From assembly GCA_900547945.1 (NCBI GenBank), contig URIT01000010.1, forward strand, positions 1-43,589: a DNA stretch of 43,589 bases. The letters are read 5' to 3'. Position numbers and translations under genes: made by a program. The notes under the pieces are model-generated. The model made no database searches. It was given only the letters and a program-made list of their open reading frames with translations, and was not told where the DNA came from. Positions 1 through 7,453 of this stretch are shown here, one piece after another (positions within the stretch are counted from its first letter, which is position 1; every line of letters starts with the position of its first letter). This DNA is from an uncultured bacterium (GTDB lineage: Bacteria > Verrucomicrobiota > Kiritimatiellia > RFP12 > UBA1067).

Positions 1-116
1 GACCGAAAGCTGCGCGATGCGCCGGGAGGGTCGCGCTTGTCGCGACCGAAAGCTGTGCGATGCGCCGGGAGGGTCGCGCTTGTCGCGACCGAGAGCGTGG
101 CCCTTCCGCAATGTCT
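1..116. repeat. 43-bp tandem REP-like repeat (2 full copies and a partial third)
   Basis: Two direct copies (1-43 and 44-86, one difference) are followed by the start of a third at 87. Each copy holds a CGGGAGGG head followed by a small hairpin, GTCGCG paired with CGCGAC. The same head-plus-hairpin design recurs on the opposite strand at 22036-22062 and 34128-34154. This is the form of REP elements moved by REP-associated tyrosine transposases, and one such gene lies just downstream at 360-1502. Confidence 0.7.
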
Positions 117-174
117 TTTCGCTTCCGTAGCGGCCGTAGCGGCTTCCTTCTGAACACCGTACGGAAGCAGCCGA

Positions 175-186
175 TTATGATATAAT
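175..186 (+). promoter_or_regulatory. Extended -10 promoter without an obvious gene
   Basis: TGATATAAT ends at 186 and matches the TGnTATAAT form seen upstream of several genes in this window. No good -35 is visible 17 bases upstream. No convincing plus-strand gene follows, because the next gene (360-1502) runs the other way. It may be a relic promoter of a gene displaced by the transposase. Nothing else recognisable lies in 187-359. Confidence 0.3.
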
Positions 187-359
187 CTGCCACATCCGTC
201 TGCGGGGAGACTCGTAGACATTGATCCTTGATATCGGCGGCACGCGCTTACACGAAGTCTGCCGCCATCATCAAATGTGCGCAAGCGTATTTTTTTGCTT
301 CTACAGAAATTCGAATTGATTTGCTTCCTGGTGGTGAAGGAGGGTGGTGGGCGATGCGC

Positions 360-1502
360 CTAATGCCCCAGGGCCGAATCGGGTTGGCTGCCGCAATAGC
401 GGATTGCCGAGGGGGCTTCGCCGCAGATTGCGGCGGCGACGGCATTGATGCCGAAACAGCGTTCGCGGGTGAGCCGGTCGCCTTTGCCGATTTGCGGAAA
501 GGGCGAGAGCATCAGCAGCCTGCCCGCCGCACAGGCGTCAAAGTAGGGGCCGCTGGGCTTGAAGTAGGGGCCAAAGCCGCGTGGCACGATCACGATGAGC
601 GGCTGGTTGGCTTCGCGCACGGCGCGGGCGACCGCCTGTTCGCCCGGCGAGATGCAGCCCGAGACGACGACACCGCCGCGTGCGCCGAAGAGCAACGCCT
701 CGTTGACTTTGTTTTCAATGTCGATGGGGCTGGCGCGGCGCGAGACCTGAATGAGCATCTTGTTGGGCGATTCGAGAAGAAAGGCATTGCCGACGGCGTC
801 GACGGTCTTGCCCAGCGCGCGCCGCGCGTCGTCTGTCGTGCCAAGCGCACTCCGTGCGCTGTCTGTCGTGCCAAGCGCGCGCCGTGCGCTGTCTGTCGTG
901 CCAAGCGCACTCCGTGCGCTGTCTCTTGGCGCAGGGACTGCGCCCGGCAGTACTTCGGAGAGGGCGATTGCGCGACTGACCTTGAAAAGGCTGGGGTTTT
1001 GCATAACGGCCCAGCGACGCGCGGCATTGCGTTGCACATAGCGAACCATGGCGCGAAGCTGGCCCTTTCGGAAGAGAATGGTATCATAGAGACCGGGAAA
1101 CCAAAAGGTTGTCGAGCCATCGATCTCGAAAGGCGCGGCAAGGGCGAGATTGGCCTTGGTGCAGGCGATCTTGAAACTTCGGATGACCTCACCCAACGGC
1201 GAATTGAGCCGTTCACGCACACGGATGATGCCGTGGAAATGCTCGGGCATGACGGCGAATGGACAGGGTTCGACTTCGGGGAACACGGTGCCGAGGTTTT
1301 GCCAAGCGCGGGCGACCGCTTCGCCCAGGGGCGAGGGCACGAAGGCCCCGTCTCGAATCTCGCCCAGAATCGGCCGGCGCCGTTTCACGACGAGCGTGAT
1401 CATGTAGAACCAAGGCTTGCAGTAATCCCAGCCCGGCAGCCGAATGCCGGCCTTGAGATGCCCGTTCTTGTCGCGCTCGCGAATGGCTGGCTGAGAAGTC
1501 AT
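360..1502 (-). CDS. REP-associated Y1 (HUH) transposase with C-terminal SLOG/DprA-like domain
   Basis: This 380-residue protein has a Y1-type (IS200-like/RAYT) transposase core in about residues 25-170. The metal-binding HUH-type motif reads MPEHFHGI (His88 and His90), and Tyr155 in RYVQRNA is the likely catalytic tyrosine. Such single-strand transposases act on hairpin REP elements. Residues about 193-234 are a low-complexity insert of about four DSARSALGTT-like units, encoded by a 30-bp tandem repeat. Residues about 243-365 form a second domain with VVVSGCISPGE and a later PSGPYFDACAAGRLL segment. It resembles the nucleotide-binding SLOG/DprA-like fold; that assignment is from memory of similar fused transposases. 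A candidate -10 (TACAAT on the minus strand) lies only 9 bases before the ATG, so the message may be nearly leaderless. Confidence 0.85.
   Translation of the reverse strand: MTSQPAIRERDKNGHLKAGIRLPGWDYCKPWFYMITLVVKRRRPILGEIRDGAFVPSPLGEAVARAWQNLGTVFPEVEPCPFAVMPEHFHGIIRVRERLNSPLGEVIRSFKIACTKANLALAAPFEIDGSTTFWFPGLYDTILFRKGQLRAMVRYVQRNAARRWAVMQNPSLFKVSRAIALSEVLPGAVPAPRDSARSALGTTDSARRALGTTDSARSALGTTDDARRALGKTVDAVGNAFLLESPNKMLIQVSRRASPIDIENKVNEALLFGARGGVVVSGCISPGEQAVARAVREANQPLIVIVPRGFGPYFKPSGPYFDACAAGRLLMLSPFPQIGKGDRLTRERCFGINAVAAAICGEAPSAIRYCGSQPDSALGH
811..924. repeat. 30-bp tandem repeat inside the transposase gene
   Basis: Four units of 30 bp (from 811, 841, 871 and 901; the last incomplete) alternate between two versions, CCAAGCGCGCGCCGTGCGCT and CCAAGCGCACTCCGTGCGCT, separated by a GTCTGTCGTG spacer. 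The length is a multiple of three, so copy-number change lengthens or shortens the linker between the transposase core and the C-terminal domain without breaking the frame. Confidence 0.85.
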
Positions 1503-1523
1503 GTTGCCGGTATTGTAGTAAAA

Positions 1524-1538
1524 GACGGGAAAACCGTC
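1524..1538. other. Small hairpin between transposase and DUF4391 gene
   Basis: GACGG and CCGTC flank a GAAAA loop, giving a perfect 5-bp stem between the two divergent start codons. It sits next to the transposase gene end and could be a REP remnant, an operator or chance. Confidence 0.3.
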
Positions 1539-1546
1539 AACGTGGG

Positions 1547-2260
1547 ATGGAAATTTTGAATTTCAACCTACCAGAATCCACGACGTTCAACCGCCGCGTG
1601 CCGAAGCAGAAGTTCTACGAGAACTGCGCCGTCTCGGCCGCGCTGAAGCGGTCGTTTATGGACGAGATCACGGCCATCTGGTGGCGCAACAAGCTCGCGG
1701 CGACGACGCTGAACCTCGCGAAAGGCGCGGCGGTCACGGAGATCGAGGTTTTCGAGATCGAACTCGCCAACGGGCATTTGAACGAAGAGGTGTTGCGGCA
1801 GATGGATCGGATGATTCCCTACCATCTCCTCTTTGTCCTGACGTTCGAGAACCGCGCCCAAGCGTGGATCGGCTACAAGGAAGCGTCCGGCACGGGTGAA
1901 AAGACGTTCAAGGTGAGCCGCTACTACCACACGGACTGGATGCCGCGCGCGGCGCTGTGCTTCACGCTTGCCGGCCTGACGCTGGACGAGGTTTATGAGA
2001 ATCTTGTGCGGAATATTCATGCGGCTTCCCAATCGGCCCCAGACGGAAGGGACGGCCTCTATGCCGTCCGTGAAGCGGGGACGGCTTGGCGCGAAGACCT
2101 CCCGATTTCCGAGAACATCGCCCGCGACACCGCGCGGGCGCGGCTGGAGAAGCAGATCGCCGCGCTGGAAAAGCGCGCACGGGCGGAGAAGCAGCCGAAG
2201 AAGAAGTTTGAACTGGTACAACAGATAAAGAAATTCAACCTAAATTCGGCAGTTGGATGA
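1547..2260 (+). CDS. DUF4391 domain protein (orphan type III R-M partner)
   Basis: The 237-residue protein opens with NFNLPESTTFNRRVPKQKFY, the usual start of DUF4391, and ends in a charged coiled coil (LEKQIAALEKRARAEK) that is also typical. DUF4391 proteins have no established biochemical role. From memory they are usually encoded between the mod and res genes of type III-like restriction-modification loci. Here neither neighbour is present: a transposase lies on one side and an unrelated kinase on the other. A Res C-terminal fragment on the same strand at 15292-15747 suggests both are leftovers of one locus. The reading frame is intact and full length. The start follows a weak GTGGG, so initiation may be poor. 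Confidence 0.75.
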   Translation: MEILNFNLPESTTFNRRVPKQKFYENCAVSAALKRSFMDEITAIWWRNKLAATTLNLAKGAAVTEIEVFEIELANGHLNEEVLRQMDRMIPYHLLFVLTFENRAQAWIGYKEASGTGEKTFKVSRYYHTDWMPRAALCFTLAGLTLDEVYENLVRNIHAASQSAPDGRDGLYAVREAGTAWREDLPISENIARDTARARLEKQIAALEKRARAEKQPKKKFELVQQIKKFNLNSAVG

Positions 2261-2348
2261 CGCGAATCGCCGTTCTCAAAAACCATGTTTACCTTTTCAA
2301 TCGGCACTATGGGAAAAGTTGACGCGCAATTTACCCGCTTTGCGCTTT

Positions 2349-2357
2349 TGGTATAAT
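2349..2357 (+). promoter_or_regulatory. Extended -10 promoter of kinase/sigma operon
   Basis: TGGTATAAT ends at 2357, giving a predicted transcript start near 2364 and a leader of about 40 bases. A TTGACG at 2319-2324 is 27 bases upstream, too far for a standard -35, so the TG extension probably carries recognition. Confidence 0.6.
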
Positions 2358-2402
2358 GTCTGCAATATGATGTTATCCCAAGAATCAGTTGCAGGTGAAA
2401 GT

Positions 2403-3785
2403 ATGGCAAATTGCGGTCAGTGGCACCTTGAACGGGAAATCGGGCATGGCGCGTACGGTGTGGTTTTTCTCGCCGAGGGACCGGATGGTGAACGAGCGGC
2501 CGTGAAGGTTTGCCGCCGCGATGCCATCGGAGAAGAACGCTACGAACGCGAACTGCGCGGTGCGAAACTGTACAGAACGATCCCGTCGCAGGAGGGCCTT
2601 GTCCGCATGAGGGAATTCGTGGAGGAATCCTGGGGCTTCTATGCGGTTATGGATCTTGCGGATAACGAGTTCGGCGACAGGGATTTTGCTTTGGACGAAT
2701 ATCGTCCGAAGACGCTGGCTGACGTCATCGAAGGCGAAAAGGCATTGCCGCTCGATGAATGCGTGAAACTCGGCATGGCGCTCGCCAAAGGTCTCGCCAC
2801 GCTTCAGCGGCATCACCTCCTGCACCGCGACATCAAACCCGGAAACGTGATCTATGTCGGTGGCCGCCCTGTCCTTTCCGACCCCGGACTGCTGGTCGAA
2901 GAATCCGAGGCGACATCACTCGTCGGAACGCCGGGATATGTTCCGCCCGAGAATTTCACGGATGCCGCAAGCGACATTTACAGTCTCGGCCTTACGCTCA
3001 AGGCCGCGAGTTTCGGTAGACGTCTGGAGGATCTGGACAAGGGGCCCGCGCTCGAGGCCGATACCGGCGCAAAGTTCTTCCCTGCGTGGTGGCGCATTCT
3101 CAACAAGGCGACCGATCCGGTCCCGTCCCGCCGCTACCGGTCGGCCAAGGCGCTTCTCAAGGAGTTGTCGTCACTGCGCGTCAAGATGAGGATTCCATCA
3201 ATCATCAATATCTTGTCGGTCGTGATGGCCTGCGGATTGGGTGTCGCCGTCTATTTCGCAATCTCGGCAAGAAACATGATCAGGGAAAAAGACAGACAGA
3301 CTCGTGACTATGTTGAACGCGAAAGGCAAGAAACGATCAGGTCGATAGAATCCATGAGGAAGAATCTGGATGCCGATCTTGAACCCATGAAGCGTATTGC
3401 ATCCATAGCTCAGGAATTGAATGATCTGTCGGCGAAGGATGATGCCGTATGGTCTTCATTCCGCGGATCGTATTTCTGCCATACGGATGAATCTCATATG
3501 CAAAGGCTTAAAAGGGTCGAGGAGAAGGATCCGGTCTGCGCCGCGAAAATGCGCGGCATTCTCGACGAGATGCGGGAGATTGACAGGAAGGGAGACGAAA
3601 ACAACCGGCGAATTAAAGCTTTGCAGGAAAAGAGCAGGGATAAAGCCGTGTCGGTGCAGGGGGCTTCCGAAAGATATAATCAGGCTGAAATGCTTTCGAT
3701 GGAGAATGAAAAACTCGTCAAAGCATGGCTGGCGCTTCTAGAGCGGTTTACAGAAATGGAAGATGCGGTAGAGATGCGAAAATGA
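2403..3785 (+). CDS. Membrane-anchored Hanks-type Ser/Thr protein kinase
   Basis: The 460-residue protein has an N-terminal kinase domain (about 1-255), a single membrane helix (about 264-290, INILSVVMACGLGVAVYF) and a C-terminal coiled-coil region (about 290-460). Visible kinase parts are the glycine loop GHGAYG, Lys35 in AVKV, the catalytic HRDIKPGN (Asp143) and the GTPGYVPPE activation segment. The metal-binding DFG is changed to DPG (Asp160-Gly162), which keeps the aspartate but loses the regulatory phenylalanine. The ATG at 2403 is chosen because AGGTGA sits 6 bases upstream and the kinase domain begins straight after; ATGs at 2367 and 2370 are also in the transcript. The stop overlaps the sigma-factor start by 4 bp, implying one operon and probably one signalling pathway. 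Confidence 0.9.
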   Translation: MANCGQWHLEREIGHGAYGVVFLAEGPDGERAAVKVCRRDAIGEERYERELRGAKLYRTIPSQEGLVRMREFVEESWGFYAVMDLADNEFGDRDFALDEYRPKTLADVIEGEKALPLDECVKLGMALAKGLATLQRHHLLHRDIKPGNVIYVGGRPVLSDPGLLVEESEATSLVGTPGYVPPENFTDAASDIYSLGLTLKAASFGRRLEDLDKGPALEADTGAKFFPAWWRILNKATDPVPSRRYRSAKALLKELSSLRVKMRIPSIINILSVVMACGLGVAVYFAISARNMIREKDRQTRDYVERERQETIRSIESMRKNLDADLEPMKRIASIAQELNDLSAKDDAVWSSFRGSYFCHTDESHMQRLKRVEEKDPVCAAKMRGILDEMREIDRKGDENNRRIKALQEKSRDKAVSVQGASERYNQAEMLSMENEKLVKAWLALLERFTEMEDAVEMRK

Positions 3786-4420
3786 CCTACAGACACTTCA
3801 ACAACGAAACGACGCGTTCGAGCGTCATCAGGGCTGTCGCCGACACCGAGAACGCGGCGGCATGGAACAGGCTTTTCGACCTTTACGCCGGGTTTGTCTA
3901 TTCGATTGCGCGTCGCAAGGGGGTGAACGATGCCGATGCCGACGATATCGTGCAGATGGTCTTCGCCGATCTTGCGCGGAACCTGCCTTCATTCAAGTAC
4001 GATCGAGAAAAAGGGCGCTTCAGGTCATATCTCGCGGCGCTCGTCAAATGGCGCGTAATAGACAGATTGAAAGCGGTAAGGCGCGATGCGGATTTGAAAG
4101 CCGACTTCATGGAAGAGGCAAAGGCGATCGGTCCGGGGGACGACGAATTCGCCGACCGCGAATGGCAGGCCGTCGCGATGGATCATGCGTTGCGACGGAT
4201 AAAATCGAGTGTTCGCCCCGAACACTATGCGGCGTTCGTGGCAAGCACGGTGGAGGGGCAGAATACGGAAACGGTGATGAAGCTCTACAGCCTCTCCCGC
4301 GACAATCTGTACCAGATCCGCAAACGCCTTTCCGAGAGACTGCGCAAGGTGATGTCGGAGGTTCTTGCCGAGATGGACAATCCCGATATGCCCGGTCCGC
4401 TGACTAGACCGCATCCATAA
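3782..4420 (+). CDS. ECF-type RNA polymerase sigma factor
   Basis: The 212-residue protein has sigma-70 region 2 in about residues 20-95 (LYAGFVYSIARRKG, ADDIVQMVFADLARN, FRSYLAALVKWRVID) and region 4 in about 140-195 (DNLYQIRKRLSERLRKV). It should direct RNA polymerase to a specific promoter set. The start overlaps the upstream kinase stop as ATGA, so the two are co-translated. This kinase-sigma pairing is common in Planctomycetes and related phyla, where phosphorylation is thought to control the sigma factor instead of an anti-sigma protein. No anti-sigma gene is adjacent, which agrees with that model. The direct phosphorylation link is inference. Confidence 0.88.
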   Translation: MTYRHFNNETTRSSVIRAVADTENAAAWNRLFDLYAGFVYSIARRKGVNDADADDIVQMVFADLARNLPSFKYDREKGRFRSYLAALVKWRVIDRLKAVRRDADLKADFMEEAKAIGPGDDEFADREWQAVAMDHALRRIKSSVRPEHYAAFVASTVEGQNTETVMKLYSLSRDNLYQIRKRLSERLRKVMSEVLAEMDNPDMPGPLTRPHP

Positions 4421-4509
4421 TCGGCGGCAGAAAGTCTCTTGTCAGATTTTTCGGTTTCCCCCGTATATCAGTATGCTCACAAGGAGAGTCCGGCAGAGAG
4501 AGCCCGGAT

Positions 4510-4565
4510 AGGTCTGCGGCGGCGAATCCGTACGTGCGGCGTTTTCCGCCGCAGACCTGATTTTG
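4510..4565 (+). terminator. Strong hairpin terminator after the sigma-factor gene
   Basis: A perfect 13-bp stem, AGGTCTGCGGCGG at 4510-4522 pairing with 4546-4558, is followed by GATTTTG. It lies about 90 bases after the sigma-factor stop and directly before a new promoter, so it separates two transcription units. The T-run is short, so termination strength is uncertain. 4421-4509 holds nothing else recognisable. Confidence 0.6.
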
Positions 4566-4574
4566 TGGTATAAT
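4566..4574 (+). promoter_or_regulatory. Extended -10 promoter of the candidate structured RNA
   Basis: TGGTATAAT ends at 4574. A -35 at 17 bases is not recognisable, because that stretch falls in the preceding hairpin. Transcription would start near 4581 and run into the structured region and on towards the gene at 4918. Confidence 0.5.
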
Positions 4575-4580
4575 AGGAAA

Positions 4581-4838
4581 CCGTTGCGGGGCAGGGATGA
4601 ATGCCGGTGCCGCCGTGATAAAACAGATTTCCCGCGCAGGGAGGCGAAGAACAGTAGCACACCCCTGCGGACTTGGGACGCGTCACGTGAAAGCCTGAGA
4701 AACTTCACCGGAAAGACGCACAGAAGGGTAACTGCCCTTATGCAGTTTTACCTCCTTCGGTGTATCTTTCCGGGCTCTCTCAGGCGCCTCACATGATGCA
4801 TCGGAGGAGGTTTCCGTTTTCCGCCCCCTCCGATGTCT
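4581..4838 (+). ncRNA. Candidate structured non-coding RNA or long riboregulatory leader
   Basis: About 260 bases downstream of a good promoter carry no convincing reading frame but dense complementarity. CGCAGGG (4635-4641) pairs with 4663-4669. GTGAAAG (4687-4693) pairs with CTTCAC (4703-4708). CCGGAAAGA (4708-4716) pairs perfectly with 4765-4773, enclosing GAAGG/CCTTC and GTAACTGC/GCAGTTTTAC. The hairpin loop CCTGAGA (4694-4700) is complementary to 4778-4784, so a pseudoknot or a switch between two folds is possible. It ends at a strong 4799-4835 hairpin. I compared it by eye with 6S, tmRNA, RNase P, SRP, T-box, cobalamin, SAM, glycine, ydaO and THF consensus features and found no match. 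Confidence 0.4.
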
Positions 4839-4839
4839 G
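4789..4839 (+). repeat. 51-bp leader hairpin repeat, copy 1
   Basis: This 51-bp unit recurs at 10790-10840 with a single difference. It forms a CATCGGAGG/CCTCCGATG stem with a further G/C extension and a loop containing TTTCCGTTTTCCG. In both copies a short GCGCAAGC hairpin follows, and a gene for an exported or membrane protein starts about 80-95 bases further on. No U-run follows, so it is not a classical terminator. Confidence 0.75.
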
Positions 4840-4917
4840 AAGAGGAGCGCAAGCTCTGAGGAAAATGCGGCATGCCGTCTTGTCCCGGACGATGGCGAGC
4901 TGAAATAAGCTGCGGGA

Positions 4918-5499
4918 ATGGAGATGAAAATGGGAAGTAAAGAATGCGTCAGACTTAGCGTTACAAAAACATGTGCATTAGTAAGTAGGGCAATTGCAAA
5001 ACCTGGTAGGGCGGCGTGTCCTCACGCCGCCGCAGCGGGCTGGGGACAGTCCGCCCTACCGAATTCGCGAGGTTTTGCAATTGTCTCAAGTATCTGTGTT
5101 GGCGCAGTCGCCTGTTTTGTAATAGTAGCGTCTCTATTTTTTGTTTGCGGATGTGATGATGGCCGTAGCAGAGGTGAGGGCAGTTTCGGCGCTCAAATCG
5201 GCCTTGTACCACCTCCTGTTTCTGTAACGTTTCGCGAGAGCCTCTTGAAAGGATATGTGCTGCAATTACACAACCGATCGGGTAATCGTGTCGTTGCTAC
5301 CGTTTATGTCGAAAACAAAGAATTAAACCAATCTAAGAATATAAGTGTCAGCATCGCTCCAAACGAGATGGAGGAGCTTGGTTTACTTGAAATGGATTGG
5401 GCGTTTATACCAGGCGAAAATGGACGTGTCTCTGTGGATGGATTTGCGCAAGCCATATCATTTGAGATTTATAATAATGGCAAATACAAGGTCTGGTGA
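4918..5499 (+). CDS. Putative lipoprotein or membrane-anchored protein of unknown function
   Basis: The 193-residue protein has a hydrophobic segment at about 53-77 (SSICVGAVACFVIVASLFFV) ending in VCGCDD. The second cysteine could be a lipobox cysteine. The C-terminal part (about 95-193) looks like a beta-rich exported domain; I do not recognise the family. Residues 26-55 are encoded by a 93-bp palindromic element inserted in frame, which makes the region before the membrane segment unusually long. ATGs at 4918, 4924 and 4930 are possible starts; 4930 has GGAG at a good distance. The gene follows the leader hairpin repeat and begins the AT-richer island. Confidence 0.5.
   Translation: MEMKMGSKECVRLSVTKTCALVSRAIAKPGRAACPHAAAAGWGQSALPNSRGFAIVSSICVGAVACFVIVASLFFVCGCDDGRSRGEGSFGAQIGLVPPPVSVTFRESLLKGYVLQLHNRSGNRVVATVYVENKELNQSKNISVSIAPNEMEELGLLEMDWAFIPGENGRVSVDGFAQAISFEIYNNGKYKVW
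4991..5083. repeat. 93-bp palindromic REP/MITE-like element inside a coding region
   Basis: Outer perfect inverted repeats of 14 bp (CAATTGCAAAACCT at 4991-5004 and its complement at 5070-5083) enclose inner repeats GGTAGGGCGG (5005-5014) and CCGCCCTACC (5051-5060). Two small GC hairpins lie between them. This is the Y-shaped layout of paired REPs. The length is exactly 31 codons, so the host reading frame stays open. Confidence 0.8.
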
Positions 5500-5590
5500 T
5501 GAATTTGAAAAGCGGAACAGCGGCAAAAGGCGCAACCAAATGAACCAACTGTATTCTAAAATCACATGCATTTTTCGAGGGAGGGATTCT

Positions 5591-6829
5591 ATGTTAACGA
5601 GAAAAGCACTTCATGGGAGTATGTTCTATTCGGGTGTTTATAGGAAAATTTCGTATGTGTTTCGCTGCACAATTTTTATGATTGTACCCATTCTGAGTGC
5701 TAAAGCGGAGGGCACTTTTGATTGGTGCGTGTATATTGATGATTATAATGAATTCATAATGGAGTATGCGAAATGCCAAAGTGGGTATGAATCTGCAACA
5801 CAATCTCTTCGTCGTGTGGCAACTGAGTTGGCTGCAATTAATGAGAAGTATCCTTTTAATCATAAAGCTCACACTTTGAAGATTGGGGAGTTTGAGTCGT
5901 TGGAAGATTTTCGAGCACGTGTTGAAAGGCAGAAGAATGCGGACAAGGAGGATGAGAATCGTGTTCTTAAAAAGAGACAAGGAGAAGAGGCAAAATTAGA
6001 AGAAGAGAAGACGAAGCTATTGAATGAGTCGAAAATTTACCGGGAAAAATATATATCCTGTGCGCTGGCATTTACAAATAGGATACGCGAGGCCTATCTG
6101 AAGATTAACGCGCAAGAACTTCCATATTTTGATAGGGATTCAATGTCATTTAAAAATATTTGTAATCCATTTTATTCATCAAGTGATGTTTCATATGAAG
6201 ATCGAGAACGCGAAATTAAATTCGTCGTGAATGTAGAATGTACCGATTTCGATAGTGTTTTTATGCCAGAAGATTACCATTACCGCATGGGCTCGAAAAT
6301 CAGTGTTAGCGAAGTAAAAATGGATGACTCTAACGCTTCAAGGTTTGACAGATATAGAGACTACAATTTCGATAATGTCCATGATTCATTTGTACTTTGG
6401 AAAATAGAAAAGCGGCGGAAATTTAATATGAATGTTGCAAAAAATATATCGTTGAAATTTAATAATCTCTCTGAAGCAGGAAGATTTAAGAGCGATGTTT
6501 CCTCTGGTGTAGTAAAGGCTTGGTTTTGTTGCAAATTCAGAGTTGGAGTGCCTGCAAAGTGGATTGTTGAGCAAGGAAAATATGAAGAAGTCATAAAAAG
6601 GTCAACAGTGTGGGGAATATTGAATGCGATAAAGTTCGGTGTTGATAACGATAGATTTCATACAGGTTACGCAATTTGGCATCCAGCTGTTATTGGGAAA
6701 ATAGTTCCGATAAGCATAGTTGAAAGTAAAATAATTATAGAAGGTGATACGGTGAAATCAATGGATTTTGAAATAGTGTCGTCGACTGGTACTTGGGCGT
6801 TGGAGAAACGTGTTACTGGTGTCAAATAG
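5591..6829 (+). CDS. Secreted/periplasmic protein of unknown function with coiled coil
   Basis: The start at 5591 is chosen because GGGAGGGA lies 6 bases upstream and gives a protein (412 residues) with a plausible signal peptide at about residues 18-39 ending AKA-EG. An in-frame ATG at 5540 has no ribosome site. Residues about 50-165 are charged and helical (RQGEEAKLEEEKTKLLNE), and the rest looks globular with many aromatic residues. I do not recognise the family. Codon use is AT-rich, unlike the housekeeping genes downstream of 17000. It sits between two other small exported proteins on the same strand. Confidence 0.6.
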   Translation: MLTRKALHGSMFYSGVYRKISYVFRCTIFMIVPILSAKAEGTFDWCVYIDDYNEFIMEYAKCQSGYESATQSLRRVATELAAINEKYPFNHKAHTLKIGEFESLEDFRARVERQKNADKEDENRVLKKRQGEEAKLEEEKTKLLNESKIYREKYISCALAFTNRIREAYLKINAQELPYFDRDSMSFKNICNPFYSSSDVSYEDREREIKFVVNVECTDFDSVFMPEDYHYRMGSKISVSEVKMDDSNASRFDRYRDYNFDNVHDSFVLWKIEKRRKFNMNVAKNISLKFNNLSEAGRFKSDVSSGVVKAWFCCKFRVGVPAKWIVEQGKYEEVIKRSTVWGILNAIKFGVDNDRFHTGYAIWHPAVIGKIVPISIVESKIIIEGDTVKSMDFEIVSSTGTWALEKRVTGVK

Positions 6830-6877
6830 GTGCAAAATCTAAACAGACTTTACAAAAACAACAAGAAGGGTAAAACA

Positions 6878-7357
6878 ATGAGTAAAATTAAAATTCTGCA
6901 ATGGGTGCTTGGTCTAGTCGGGCTTGCGGCGCTGGCTGGAATAGTGGTTGATACATGTTGTGATCCAGAAAAGCCCGCTGGCCCAAGTGGCCCGCCTGAA
7001 CCCCAAAGCGATAAGACCTTCCCTAGAGTTGTAACATTGGATCAGACGAACATTTTCCGCGACGCTAGGCAGGATAAGCCCCTTCGAGCTTTAGCACTGG
7101 GTCAGACGAACATTATCCACGACATCAAGCAGGACAAGACCCTTCGCGCTATAGCACCACTGTTTGCGGGGGCAATGCGCGGTAAAACACCTAGAGCGCG
7201 CGCAGGAAAAGGCTTGTTGGGTATAGGGGCATTAGGGTTGAGTACGTGGCTACGTCATAAAGCGGATGAAAATCGAAAAGAAACAGAGAGAGTGCGAAAA
7301 GAAGCAGAGAGATTGAACGAAGAGAGATGGAACGAGATAAGACGCAAACTAAAATAA
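6878..7357 (+). CDS. Small membrane-anchored protein with internal repeat, unknown function
   Basis: The ATG at 6878 follows AAGGG and gives 159 residues. An N-terminal membrane helix (about 3-25, ILQWVLGLVGLAALAGIVV) is followed by a proline-rich stretch. Two copies of a unit of about 23 residues follow (LDQTNIFRDARQDKPLRALA and LGQTNIIHDIKQDKTLRAIA). A second short hydrophobic stretch (GLLGIGALGLSTWL) and a highly charged C-terminal helix end the protein. No family is recognised. Confidence 0.5.
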   Translation: MSKIKILQWVLGLVGLAALAGIVVDTCCDPEKPAGPSGPPEPQSDKTFPRVVTLDQTNIFRDARQDKPLRALALGQTNIIHDIKQDKTLRAIAPLFAGAMRGKTPRARAGKGLLGIGALGLSTWLRHKADENRKETERVRKEAERLNEERWNEIRRKLK

Positions 7358-7453
7358 ACGGTGGAAAGGAAGATGGACTAGAAATGAAATATACGGTAGA
7401 CCAAGGGTATGCGTCGTATGACAAGCAAACCAAGTAATTAAAGGGGACAAGTC

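Noticed and set aside
228..1559. A 443-codon plus-strand open frame across the transposase gene
   Set aside because: It lies opposite the transposase, whose HUH motif and catalytic tyrosine are clear. The plus-strand translation is low-complexity and family-free, as expected of a GC-rich antisense frame.
2319..2324. TTGACG as the -35 of the kinase promoter
   Set aside because: It lies 27 bases from the TATAAT, too far for normal sigma-70-type spacing.
4581..4838. Known riboswitch or housekeeping RNA in the leader region
   Set aside because: By eye there is no T-box GGGTGG box, no tmRNA or RNase P core, no SRP GGAAG loop context, and no cobalamin, SAM, glycine, THF or c-di-AMP consensus. It is left as an unclassified candidate.
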